Below are positions 1-9,904 of a stretch of 64,000 bases of DNA, in pieces. Every line of letters starts with the position of its first letter. Position 1 is the stretch's first letter. The translations under genes and the position numbers were made by a program. The notes beneath the pieces are model-generated. The model saw nothing but the letters and a program-made list of their open reading frames with translations, was not told where the DNA came from and ran no database searches. Source of the DNA: Glycine soja (Eukaryota; Streptophyta; Magnoliopsida; Fabales; Fabaceae); contig NC_041003.1 in NCBI RefSeq assembly GCF_004193775.1, forward strand, positions 23,924,685-23,988,684. Reading direction: 5' to 3'.

Positions 1-430
1 CTCCTCCTTACCCACCACCCAGTTATCCACAAAGGCCATCCCTAAATCAACCACAAAGTCTGTCTACCGCACTTCCAATGACGAAGACCACTTTTAGCAC
101 AAACAAAAAAAAAACACCAACAAAAAGGAATTTTGCAGCAAAAAGCCTGTAGGGTTCACCCCAAATTCCGTTGTCATATGCTAAACTTGATCCCATATCT
201 ACTTGATAATTCAATGGTAGCCATAACCCTAGCCAAGGTTCATCAACCTCCATTTCTCCGAGAATACGACTCGAACGCAACGTGTGCTTGTCACGGAGAA
301 GCCCCGGGGCGTTCCATTGAGCATTGTAGGGCTCTGAAGCATAAGGTGCAAGGTCTAATTGATGCGGGCTGGCTGAAATTTGAGGAGAATTGCGTGTAAA
401 TCCTGACATTGACAAGAGATGCCACACATG
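1..430 (+). pseudogene. gag C-terminal remnant (E1)
   Basis: This is a decayed piece of Ogre gag. A proline-rich stretch at the window edge (PPPYPPPSYP-like in one frame) is followed by an open frame at 133-399. That frame aligns with intact gag of E3 around residues 490-560: LIPYLLDNSMVAI..., an EYDSNATC segment, a Cys/His box, then a GLIDAGWLKFEEN segment. In the Cys/His box (CACHGEAPGRSIEHC) the second histidine seen in E3 and E6 is replaced by arginine. The frame changes upstream and stops after FEENCV, so no working Gag is made. The homologous stretch in E2 is near 18000-18460 on the minus strand. Confidence 0.75.
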
Positions 431-887
431 GGGCAATTTTGAAAGCTGTTGTTAGGTGTCCCTAATGACTCATCAGGGTTTCCAAGTTTATGCCATTATT
501 GTAAACCACAGCTACAATGTTAAATGAAATGGATAAAGTTGATATCTTTGTCTCTCATCCTCTCACAAACGCATGTTTGCTTATTCAACTTTCATCGGAA
601 TGTGGGTGCAAGCCATTGGTCTGTTTGCTCAAGCGACCTGCGCTCCTGAGTGTTGACTTCCAACACTGTTCAATCAGAGATTACTCGTCTTGCACGTTGG
701 TGGGGGTGCCGTAAAAAAACGAGTAAAGTTCAAAACAAACAAGTTTCAAAATAAAATAAAATAAAAGTGTTCAAAAAGAAAAAAAAAAACATTTGATTGA
801 CTGTGCTTTCAAGACGTTCATGTGACCTCATTTTATCATCCTGGAAAGTTTGTCTTTTTAGAGAGAAGTGAGTTATCAAGAATAGGA
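431..887. other. E1 stretch without recognisable gene
   Basis: This is non-coding element DNA between the gag remnant and the copia solo LTR. It is conserved in E2 at about 17511-17940 on the other strand. A 65-codon open frame (517-714) recurs there with differences, but shows no recognisable domain. A-rich runs occur near 715-790. Confidence 0.5.
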
Positions 888-1698
888 TGTTGGACAAATG
901 GCCTCAGTTACCTTGAGAAGAAGAGGGGATTGAATTAAGATACGAATATTATTCCCCAATTAAACTTTCACTCTCTCTTTTCGGATTAACAATGCACATA
1001 GGGAAAACCCTTCCCTTGTGTTCAGGAATCCTCTACAACAAGAGACCCACGGTCTCTTAATCCCTTTTCAGAAATAAGAAGAAGAAATCTCTCTTAAAAG
1101 AGATAGATTGTACAATGAAGATCAATCAAAATTCCTTATTGAATATGCAAGTGGTTGACCAAAGAATCTTTTTGAGAGGATAAGACATTTCAGTTCAGAA
1201 AAACTCTCTTAATCTTTTGAGAGGATAAAACTTTTGGGCAATGAAAACTCTTTTTAATGGCCATTCATAAAAAATTTGAATAGATGTGACCCTTGGAAAT
1301 TATTTTCTGAAAATCCCCTCTGGTAATCGATTACAAGACTTGTGCAAACGATTACAAATTTTAAAATTTTCAAAAAAAAAAAAAAAAAAAACTGTTGGTA
1401 ATCAATTACCATCCATGTGTAATCGATTACACATTATAAATTTTGAGTTCAAATTTCTAGTGACTGTTATAAACATTTTCAGCTGCTGGTAATCGATTAC
1501 CAGAGAGCAAATCTCAATTTGAAATGATAGAATTCTTTGGTCAAACCTCTCGTTTTTCAATTTGGAAACTTCTTCCTAAAGATTCTAGAGATCAACTTGA
1601 TCATATATCTTGATTTTCTTGGATTCTTGTCTTGAATAAAACTTGGAAGCACTTGATCCTTTGGCATCATCAAAACATCAAAACATCTTGCTTCTACA
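888..1698 (-). mobile_element. Copia-type solo LTR inside E1
   Basis: This 811-bp segment runs TGTTGG... to ...TCTACA. It is flanked by TAGGA (883-887) and TAGGG (1699-1703), a 5-bp TSD with one mutation. Read on the minus strand it starts TGTAGAAGCAAGATGTTTTGATG and ends near GAGGCCATTTGTCCAACA, resembling the copia LTR at 61053-62144, including several GTAATCGATTAC motifs. No PBS or coding part accompanies it, so it is a solo LTR left by LTR-LTR recombination. The same insertion is found in E2 at 16776-17510. Confidence 0.85.
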
Positions 1699-1839
1699 TA
1701 GGGGTCATTTGACTTAATCCATCAAAAAATCCTTCAACTATTTCTCGTCCTTGGAAAAATTCTTTTTGCAAGAATCAACTGCTTCTTTCATTCTTCCTCA
1801 CTACGAGGCTATGAAAACAAGACAATGATGGTTACCTCA

Positions 1840-2050
1840 TAGCCCTACACTGGGGCAATGAAAGGCACCATGCATAAACCTCAAGCGAACCTAAGGGCAG
1901 ATTAGAAGTTCTCACCCAGTAGGTTCCCAGCTACAAGGTCATCACGAAAGGTAACGATTGGTACTTCAAAGCCTTACACTGGGGCAATAAGGGGCACCGT
2001 GCATGAGCCTCAAGTGAACATAGGGGCCGATCAAAAGTTCTCACCCATCG
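1840..2050 (+). repeat. Direct duplication of about 128 bp
   Basis: Two diverged copies start CTACACTGGGGCAATGAAAGG (about 1848) and TTACACTGGGGCAATAAGGG (about 1976). Each runs through GCACC(A/G)TGCAT and ends in TTCTCACCCA. The same pair is in E2 near 16435-16640 on the other strand. The duplication therefore predates both insertions. No function is evident. Confidence 0.7.
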
Positions 2051-2529
2051 ATGTTTTTAACAAAAAAAAAAGGGGGACAAACCCTAGGATTTCAATGGAT
2101 TGATTAAACATCAAACGACTCCATTGCCGTCACTCCAAAATGGTCAAGTGACTAAATCAAAAAGAACATACACTCTGAGGGAGTTCCCGGAGAGATTTGC
2201 AAAAAGATAGGATGAGGTTGCATGAATTATCACCTTTTTCAAAAGGGCAGTCAATCTGTGTTTTCCAAAAAAAAAAAAATCAAATCAAAATCAAAATCAC
2301 AAAATAGGGAAAGAATGCCATGAACATTGTACAACTTTCCATTACATTGCATTGTTTCATATAAAGTCCGCATTTACCCAAATTTCACAACAAAGGTTGC
2401 ATGCATTTGCATCCCTCAAAATCATGTTAACTACATAGATTCCCTACATCTAAATGTCCAAATCTTTTGAATTTGGGATGACCGGCTCTCTTGATGAGTC
2501 GATCTCTTGCTTTCTCATAAGGATGGACC

Positions 2530-3480
2530 CTCGGGTACTAGTACCCTGGTCTTCAGAGGACTACACGTCCTCGCCAACAGAGGGCTGCACGCCCTCACCT
2601 TTAGAGGACTACACATCCTCGCCTTCAGAGGACTCCACGTCCTCACCTTGAGAGGACTACACGTCCTCGCCTTGAGAGGACTACACGTCCTCGCCTTGAG
2701 AGGACTACACGTCCTCGCCTTGAGAGGACTACATGTCCTCACCATCAGAGGGCTGCACGCCCTCAGAGGACTACATGTCCTCGCCTTGAGAGGGCTACAC
2801 GCCCTCACCTTGGGTACTAGTTACCCTCACCGTTCAGAGGACTACACGTCCTCGCCTTGAGAGGAGTACACGTCCTCACCATCAGAGGGCTGCACGCCCT
2901 TACCTCCAGAGGACTACATGTCCTCGCCTTGAGAGGGCTACACGCCCTCACCTTGGGTACTAGTTACCCTCACCGTCAGAGGACTACACGTCCTCACCTT
3001 GAGAGGACTACACGTCCTCACCACCAGAGGGCTGCACGCCCTCACCTCCAGAGGACTATAAGTCCTCGCCTTGAGAGGGCTACACGCCCTCACCTTGGGT
3101 ACTAGTTACCTTCACCTTCAGAGGACTACACGTCCTCGCCTTCAAAGGGTCATGTACCTTCAACTTCAGAGGACTACACGTCCTCGCCGTCAAAGGGTCA
3201 TGTGCCTTCACCTTTGTAGGGCTACATGCCCTCACCTTCAGAGGACTACACGTCCTCACCTTTAGAGGACTACACGTCCTCGCCATCAGAGGACTACATG
3301 TTCCCCATTTTCAAAGGGGGGCATGCCCTCACCTTCAGAGGATTGCACGTCCTTGCCATCATAGGACTACACTCCCTCGCCTTTGAAAGGCGACACGTCC
3401 TGAACTTCAGAGGGCTACACGCCCTCGCCTTTAGAGGACTACGCGTCCTCACTTTCAGTGGGCTCCATATCCACACCTTA
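2530..3480 (+). repeat. 24-bp palindromic minisatellite (E1)
   Basis: About 39 tandem units of roughly 24 bp. Each is a short inverted repeat with a 5-nt spacer, for example GAGGACTACACGTCCTC or GAGGGCTACACGCCCTC. Units with an A or G variant in one arm have the matching T or C in the other. Longer-period markers carry GGTACTAGT(T)ACC near 2533, 2813, 2957 and 3100, giving a higher-order period of about 143 bp. Since 24 is a multiple of 3, long open frames appear on both strands with 8-residue periodic peptides; I do not regard them as genes. Confidence 0.9.
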
Positions 3481-3539
3481 AGATAATTTAAGGTCCTCTG
3501 TCCTTAAATGCTTAACCGAGACTTGCACTCCCGGTTAAG

Positions 3540-4330
3540 GGACCAGTAGTTTCCTTTTAACGGTTCCTGGGCCACCCCCTGATATTGGAGGAGGGCCAAC
3601 TGTGCGAGCACAACCAGAGAGGGAGGCTATCACACAACTACTATGCATACCGGGGCAAGATTTCACCCGTGCCGCTGCAAAGAGACGAGTGCGGATCATG
3701 CGCACCAACATGACCACTCTTACACAGATATAGATGACATTGCTACTTAGCAACATTTTGCCCAGCGACCGCAATGCCAATCTCCCCCTGCAAAAGTATC
3801 AGTTGGTCTGTGTCGTCCCGACATGGGTAAGTATGCATATAGTTCAACTGATTTCTGATACCATCTATTGTTTGCAGGGATCGCACCCACAAGACACCCA
3901 GTGGACCCGGAAAAGTCCAACAGGGCCCTGGGGTTTCCAGCTCTGGTTACGGGCCTCTATCAGTCCTACAGGGTGCCCGTACCCCCCCGGCAAGGTTATG
4001 TCATCATAGGTAAGTATGCACATCGCTCAACTGATTTCTGATTTCATCAATTGTTTGCAGGGATCGCACCTGGAAGACACCCAGTGGACCCGAAGAAGTC
4101 CAACAGGGTCTTGGAGTTGTCAAGCTCTAATTACGGGTCTCTGTCAGTTCTACAGAGTACCTGTAACCTCCAGCAAGGGCATCAGGCCCCCTACTGATCG
4201 AGCTTTCATCAAGAAGTACTGCGTCCCTAGGCAGGCGCAGGGCGAAACACCACAGCAGCATTGGGATGGCCGGTAGCGGGCAATAGACACACCGCCACCA
4301 CCTCTAGAGTTCACCTCAGCTCATCCGCAA
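3540..4330 (+). pseudogene. Envelope-like / plant transposon-protein remnant (E1)
   Basis: This is a decayed version of the ORF at 49935-51194. Recognisable shared blocks are a MTTLTQI-like segment before MTLLLSNILPSDRNANLPLQKYQL, then an HPxDTQWTRKSPTGPWG segment, and later a DRAFIKKYCVPRQAQGETPQ segment. Frames change and stops interrupt it. The middle of the gene is present twice: a stretch of about 190 bp beginning GGTAAGTATGCA and running through TTTGCAGGGATCGCACC occurs at about 3826 and again at about 4010. It resembles GT...AG intron ends, but E5 translates straight through the corresponding bases, so I do not call introns. The remnant is non-functional. Confidence 0.7.
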
Positions 4331-4589
4331 AAAGGTTAGAGCGTTGCCTACGACACATGGCCGACCAGCAGGCTACCAAGTCCAAAGCCAAAGGTAAGCA
4401 AAGTACTAGGTCAGTGACTGACAAGTCATAAGGCGTCCAGCTCAAGACGTTAAAGAAGCGCTACTAGGAGGCAACCTAGTACCTTTTGAATCTATGCTTG
4501 TTATTTGATCACTTTTTATAGTAGGACGCACCTAGTTGCTCATGATCCTGGGGATTTAAATAAAACAAGCGCAAGCTCGGAAGGTAGTC

Positions 4590-4855
4590 ATACCTCACAA
4601 AATATATATATGTATGTTTAGGTAGTGAAAATACCTTAGATATGCATGTATGTAAACAAAAAAATACTTCACAAAATATATATATGTATGTTTAGGTAGA
4701 GAGATACCTTAGATGTGCGTGTATGTAGCAAAAAAATACCTCACGAAACATATATATGTATGTTTAGGTGGCAAGATACCTTGGATATGCATGTATATAG
4801 CAAAAATACCTCACAAAAATATGCACATGTTTAGGTAGCAAAATACCTCATGAAA
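4590..4855 (+). repeat. About 73-bp AT-rich tandem repeat (E1)
   Basis: About 3.5 units, each with CCTCACAAAATATATATATG, then TGTTTAGGTAG...ATACCTTAGAT, then GCATGTATGTA. Each unit contains a short inverted repeat (AGGTA...TACCT) around a variable A-rich loop. E2 has the same repeat at about 12650-12925. Confidence 0.75.
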
Positions 4856-5399
4856 AAAAAAAAACAAACAAGAAAAAGAAATAAACAAATGATAATGATA
4901 AAAAAAAAAAAAAGGAGCAAAAAGAAAAAATAAGTTGTCAAGCTGAAAAACCAACATGCTTTTGAAAAGAGATGACTTCCAACTTTTCTTTGGAAAAATT
5001 CACTGATCATAACTAGTTTTTGAAAAAATGTGTATACACCTGAAGGGTGAATGCTGTGAAGATTTTTCCAGACGCCCAAAATGGACTCGGATGAATGCAC
5101 AAATTGATAAAAGAACATATTTTGGAAACGTTGGGTTGACTAAAATAGAGGAAATGAATCCTGAGCCCTAGAATCACATGACCATAAAAATTTGACACTT
5201 GAGTGTCCACATAGGTGCATGCATGACCAGTTTTGCATAAAATTTCCAAATCATCATTTTTGCATTTGTGTCATGAAAATAATGTGGGGCATCCCTTTTT
5301 ATCCTTGAACCAAACCAAACCCTGACATGTATCATGTCTAGCCATTCTACAAGCCTTGAGCCAAAATCCTGACTCACCATAAACCTTACCCTCGGAAGC
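4856..5399. other. Conserved non-coding block of the family
   Basis: No gene is seen. The block (CATGCATGACC, ATGTGGGGCATCCC, CCTGACATG...) is recognisably shared with E2 (about 12100-12640), E4 (about 40290-40800) and, more diverged, E5 (about 48900-49200). Conservation across four elements suggests it is part of the family's 3' region. Confidence 0.55.
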
Positions 5400-5640
5400 A
5401 AAAAAAAAAAAAAGAAGGAAAGGGAATTTCCAATCAAAGAGAAAGCAAAAAAGGAAGGAAAGGAAATTCCCAATCAAAGAGAAAGCAAAAAAGGAAGGAA
5501 AGGAAATTCCCAATCAAAGAGTGGGAGAAAGAGAAAAAAGAAAAGAAAGGAAATTCCCAATCAAAGAGTGGGAGAAAGAAAAAATAAAAGAAAGAAAATT
5601 CCCAACCAAAGAATGGGAGAAAGTAAAAAAGAAGGAAGCT
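5400..5640 (+). repeat. Purine-rich tandem repeat (E1)
   Basis: About five units of roughly 50 bp made almost only of purines around a fixed core, GGAAATTCCCAATCAAAGAG. The counterparts are E2 about 11880-12085, E4 about 40130-40275 and E5 about 48580-48770. The open frames across it are low-complexity and not credible genes. Confidence 0.75.
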
Positions 5641-6289
5641 CCTGGTCAAAGAAACCAGAAGAAATGTGCAGAGAGGTCTTTGGACCAGACAATATCTGAA
5701 CAGTACAGAATTGTCACCAAATGAACAAGAAGAAGGAAAGGAAACCACGACCTAAAATGGTCTTCTCCCTTTGATTACCAACCAAAATCCCGTGCGCTAG
5801 CGACCTTTTTTTCTCGCCCCGCACTAAACAAAAAAAAACAGAAAAAGAAAAAGCCAGAAAAATCAAAAGCCAAAAACACACAAAAGCCGAAAAAAAAACC
5901 ACCAAAAGAACCCATTCCCAAGGGAAGCCCTATTGATCCATGATCACGCATGTAATTTTTGATTTGATAGGAAATAATTTGCAAAGTCAAGTCATGACAT
6001 ATCTATGGTTCGGAATTAGGATGAAACACTTACCTGTGCGAGATTGATACACTTTGAGTGGATTTCTTCTATTTTTGTCGAACCCAGTGTTTCCTCTAAA
6101 TGGTCATTTAGAAACGAAATGCTAACATCCAAAAACTCATTTATGGTTATGGGAGATTTCATCAGCAGACTCTCCTTCCCCGGTAGACGCATTGTTTTTC
6201 ACTCAAAAAAGCATATGCTGCTCTAAATCAGTTGGAATATTTGTCTCTTTGCTAAAGCATGTTTGCATTTTAGTGGAGAAAACACCGAG
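5641..6289. other. E1 stretch without gene
   Basis: Non-coding element DNA, conserved in E2 (about 11240-11870) and E4 (about 39560-40120). It contains a CGCTAGCGACC segment and an A-rich run. A 60-codon frame at 6044-6226 recurs in E2 (11315-11497) with differences, but looks like chance openness. Confidence 0.45.
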
Positions 6290-6640
6290 ACTTTTTCAAG
6301 TCTCACAAGTTATCCAGAACTACGTAGGTCTGAGTTCCTCATTGGAGGATACGTAGGAGCAAGAGCCTCGCTTTTGTCGACCATACCGCCTTTTGTTGCC
6401 ATAACTCAAGAGCTGGTAGCCCGCGGAGACACCTTACGGTTATCCGCACCTCGTCATTCAGTGACCCCAAGTGTGATTGACGAGCAGAGGCCAATATGGT
6501 CATCTGCGCCCTTTCCGGAGATGTCAGCATTTTCCGATGGAGACTTTTCAAGTCTCACAAGTTATCAAGAACTACGTAGGTCTGAATTCCTCATTGGAGG
6601 ATACGTAGGAGCAAGAGCCTTGCTTTTGTCGGCCGCCCCA
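6290..6640 (+). repeat. Duplicated TACGTA stem-loop block (E1)
   Basis: Two copies (about 6290-6390 and 6540-6635) of GAGACTTTTTCAAGTCTCAC-like sequence, followed by a stem-loop. Its outer arms are CTACGTA and TACGTAG and its inner arms CCTC and GAGG, closed by ATTG. The same stem-loop occurs in the LTRs of this family (for example 8033-8085, 27521-27560, 36457-36505, 42425-42470). Between the copies lies a 6420-6480 stretch with GTCA...TGAC arms, similar to the following array. Confidence 0.75.
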
Positions 6641-6687
6641 TAATCTTTGTCATACTGACCCTGAGGTCATGTGACGTGCACCCTTGT

Positions 6688-7690
6688 ATCATCCAGAGGC
6701 GGCGGGCCCGATGATACGCGGAGATACCTTACGGTTATTCGCACCCTTTTGTCATCCAGAGGCGGCGGGCCCGATGACAAGCAGAGACCAAGTTTGGTCA
6801 TTCTGCACCCTTGTATCATCCAGAGGCGGCGGGCCCGATGATACGCGGAGATACCTTACGGTTATTCGCACCCTTTTGTCATCCAGAGGCGGCGGGCTCG
6901 ATGACAAGCAGAGACCAAGTTTGGTCATTCTGCACCCTTGTATCATCCAGAGGCGGCGGGCCCGATGATACGCGGAGATACCTTACGATTATCCGCACCC
7001 TTTTGTCATCCAGAGGCGGCGGGCCCGATGACAAGCAGAGACCAAGTTTGGTCATTCTGCACCCTTGTATCATCCAGAGGCGGCGGGCCCGATGATACGC
7101 GGAGATACCTTACGGTTATTCGCACCCTTTTGTCATCCAGAGGCGGCGGGCCCGATGACAAGCAGAGACCAAGTTTGGTCATTCTGCACCCTTGTATCAT
7201 CCAGAGGCGGCGGGCTCGATGATACGCGGAGATACCTTACGGTTATTCGCACCCTTTTGTCATCCAGAGGCGGCGGGCCCGATGACAAGCAGAGACAAAG
7301 TTTGGTCATTCTGCACCCTTGTATCATCCAGAGGCGGCGGGCCCGATGATACGCGGAGATACCTTACGGTTATCCGCACCCTTTTGTCATCCAGAGGCGG
7401 CGGGCCCGATGACAAGCAGAGACCAAGTTTGGTCATTCTGCGCCCTTGTATCATCCAGAGGCAGCGGGCCCGATGATACGCGGAGATACCTTACGGTTAT
7501 TCGCACCCTTTTGTCATCCAGAGGCGGCGGGCCCGATGACAAGCAGAGACCAAGTTTGGTCATTCTGCACCCTTGTATCATCCAGAGGCGGCGGACCCGA
7601 TGATACGCGGAGATACCTTACGGTTATCCGCACCCTTTTGTCATCCAGAGGCGGCGGGCCCGATGACAAGCAGAGACCAAGTTTGGTCAT
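6688..7690 (+). repeat. 127-bp tandem array of stem-loops (E1)
   Basis: About eight units spaced exactly 127 bp (for example 6811, 6938, 7065, 7192, 7319, 7446). Each unit is two related halves. One half has arms GTATCATC/GATGATAC around CAGAGGCGGCGGGCCC, then GCGGA...TCCGC. The other has arms TTGTCATC/GATGACAA around the same loop, then GCAGA...TCTGC with ACCAA/TTGGT inside. The array is cut at 7690 by E2 and its last part resumes at 25249. Open frames of 94 codons repeat with the array and are artefacts of the period. Confidence 0.92.
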
Positions 7691-9341
7691 TGTCGCAACC
7701 TACCCTTCGGCGGGAGGGCGACGCGTGACTCGCGGGATGCGTGTTCCACGAAAGGAATACGCGCGGAGTCGCCACCAACGTTTATTTGAGGAAAACGTCG
7801 GAAAAACCGGAAAAGACGCGATCTACGAACTTTTTAGTGAAAGGTTCGGGAGTTGTATTTACGCACGGGGAAGGTATTAGCACCCCACACGCCCGTCTCA
7901 AGGGACGGCAGCCTTTAATCGAATGTGCAAACATGACTTTGATTTTTATGTTCCCTTTTATGTTCTTATATCCTTTATACCCTTTTATATTTTTCCTTTT
8001 TTGAGGTCGACAAGGGTGTTTCCCTTTGCTCCTACGTATTCCTCAATTTGGGATGAGAAAATCAGACCTACGTAGTTCTTTTTTATCAAGTGATGCCTTT
8101 TTTACTTAAGTGGTGATCATTTTAAGGCGTTGGACCTTAAAAATGATCCATTTTACTTAGTGAGAAATTGAAATGACAAACTTCAAAAGCCTATTTTTGT
8201 GGACGAGCTTGACTAGGCGAGTTGATTTTAGCCTTAATTTCACTTTAGTTATTAATCAATTCGATTAAGAATGAGAAATCCCAAAGAGAAAACGTCCGAT
8301 TGATTTTCCGCTTTATTTTACTAAAAGATGTCTTTTTGATTATTATATTATTTTTTTACCTCTTTTTGATTTCCAACGTGGTTACGGCACGACCGAACGG
8401 TCGGAATTGATTTTAACCGAAGTTAACGGATAATATAATTCAAACGTTCGGTGGAAATTTATTTTATTTTTAAGTTAAGCGAGAAATGACTTAAGTAAAA
8501 CGGCTTAAGCACGTCAAGAGGGGGTATAAAAAGTAAACAAAACGAGAATAAAAATGCACGAAACACAATGTGGACCACTACGGGTACATAGAATGAATCG
8601 AAAAGCTTGGTTCGAGGTACTTACCCGTTGAAGATCGAAGAACGATGAAGAACGAATGAAGAACGGTCGAAGAACGGTCGAAACCTTTGCGAGATTCCTC
8701 ACGGAAAACGTTACGGAAACGTTTCGGAAGCGCCTCGGCTTAGATTTTCTTCACGGAAACGATTTTTCCAAGCAAATTCGAAAGAGAGAGAAGTGCCAAA
8801 GGGGGCTGCCCCCCTTCCTTCTTGCTTTCCTCCCCTATTTATAGCAAAATAGGGGAGGTGGTTGCCGCCCAGCTCGCCCAGGCGAGCAGGGTTGCTTCCT
8901 CCAGAAGCAACCGCCTTCTGGAGGAATCTTCTGGAGGGCCCAAGTGGGCCTGGGTGCTATTTGCACCCCCATTTTTACTAAGTACACCCCCCTCTGCTGT
9001 TTTTTGGTGATTCTTTTTTCGTAAAGTTACGGAAACTTACGAATTTCGTAACGATACTTGTTTTCTTTCCGTAATGTTACGGAACCTTGCGGATTACATA
9101 ATCATCCCCTTTTTGACTTACGGAATGTTACGGAACCTCACTTAATTATGCAACGATGCTTCCATTTGATTTCCGGTGTGTCACGGAAACTTACGGATTG
9201 TGCATCAATATTTTTTTGGTTTTTCGGCATGTCCTGAAATTTCACAAATTGCCTAATGATGGGTGCCAAGCACCTCACGAGGACCAAAGAATGGTCGCAC
9301 GTCATCGAGCAAAGGTCCCCGGACGAAATTAGGGTATGACA
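7691..9341 (-). repeat. E2 3' LTR (LTR A)
   Basis: A 1,651-bp LTR, TGTCATACCC...GGTTGCGACA on the minus strand, with TGTC/GACA ends. Signals in element sense: many TTCCGTAA boxes in U3, the palindrome GCTCGCC-TG-GGCGAGC (8872-8887), TATAAATA (8836-8843), clustered CGTTCTTC motifs, a splice-donor-like ACGG|GTAAGT (boundary 8625/8624) and the TACGTA stem-loop near 8033-8085. The open frames inside (for example 7741-8004, 8514-8702) are identical in both LTRs and show no domain. Confidence 0.93.
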
Positions 9342-9357
9342 GTTGCCCCTCTTTACT
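9342..9357 (-). other. Polypurine tract of E2
   Basis: On the minus strand, AGTAAAGAGGGGCAAC lies directly before the 3' LTR start TGTCATACCC. This is the expected primer for plus-strand synthesis. The same tract precedes LTR C (25871-25887) and LTR F (43723-43739), which sets the orientation of each element. Confidence 0.85.
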
Positions 9358-9439
9358 TGTCTTTTATTGGAGATAAAAGGAAAGTAAAGATAAGACACTA
9401 ATTTCGTTCCTCTCGATTTGGCGAGAGTCGCGGGTGACC

Positions 9440-9780
9440 ATAAAATCTCCACATGCAAATGACTTGTTGTTCCCAAAATTTCACAAATTGCCTAATGATG
9501 GGTGCCAAGCACCTCACAAGGACCAAAGAATGGTCGCATGTCATCAAGCAAAGGTCCCCGAAAATCGGTGCATGACACTAATTTCGTTCCTCTCGGTTGA
9601 CGAGAGTCGCGGGTGACCATGACTTGTCGCTCCTAGAATTTCACAAATTGCCTAATGATGGATGCCAAGCACCTCACAAGGACCAAAGAATGGTCGCATG
9701 TCATCAAGCAAAGGTCCCCGAAAATCAGTGTATGACACTAATTTCGCTCCTCGAGAGTCGCGGGCGACCATGAAATTTCC
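9440..9780 (-). repeat. Tandem copies of the LTR 5' end beside the PPT (E2)
   Basis: Two units of about 170 bp. Each contains about 105 bp resembling the first bases of the LTR's U3 (GGGGACCTTTGC...GTGAGGTGCTTGGC...CAATTTGTGAAATT), joined to CGCGACTCTCGTCAACCGAGAG. They lie just upstream of the PPT. The counterpart in E1 is 25470-25770. Confidence 0.75.
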
Positions 9781-9904
9781 ACATGTAAATGACTTGTTGT
9801 TCCCGGAGGAACAAAAGGTGCAGAAGACTATGTCAGCCTCTGCATGCTATCAAGCGTTCTGTCTTACAGATAGCAAAAGAATGTTTATACGGATAACCAC
9901 TCGG

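Larger units (their letters stand above)
1..7690 (+). mobile_element. E1: non-autonomous Ogre-like LTR retrotransposon, left part
   Basis: This is the internal region of a plus-strand Ty3-gypsy element of the Ogre/Tat type. Its 5' LTR, PBS and ORF1 lie left of the window. It holds a gag remnant, a copia solo LTR, a 24-bp minisatellite, an envelope-like remnant, further repeats and a 127-bp array. At 7690 it is interrupted by E2 and resumes at 25249; both junctions carry GTCAT. The same modules in the same order make up E2 on the other strand, which proves they are one family. No pol is present, so the element would need proteins in trans. Confidence 0.85.

Noticed and set aside
2507..3486. 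Long open frames with RGLHVLAL-type or KARTCSPL-type repeats (also 14036-15945)
   Set aside because: The unit is 24 bp, a multiple of three, so any frame without a stop in one unit stays open. Both strands are open, which marks it as repeat geometry.
3826..4060. Two GT...AG introns in the envelope-like remnant of E1
   Set aside because: E5 translates the corresponding bases as part of its ORF (TWMSIHVAQLIPDAIY), so these are mutated coding sequence that resembles intron ends.
6684..7603. A series of overlapping 94-codon open frames with near-identical proteins, one per 127 bp
   Set aside because: They follow the tandem period, exist on both strands, and change with the array. There is no domain, start context or codon signal.
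7691..9341. Reading LTRs A and B as plus-strand LTRs (TGTCGCAACC start)
   Set aside because: The PBS lies left of 23598 on the minus strand and the PPT lies right of 9341 on the minus strand. Gag and ORF1 are also minus strand. The inverted TGTC/GACA ends make both readings look alike.
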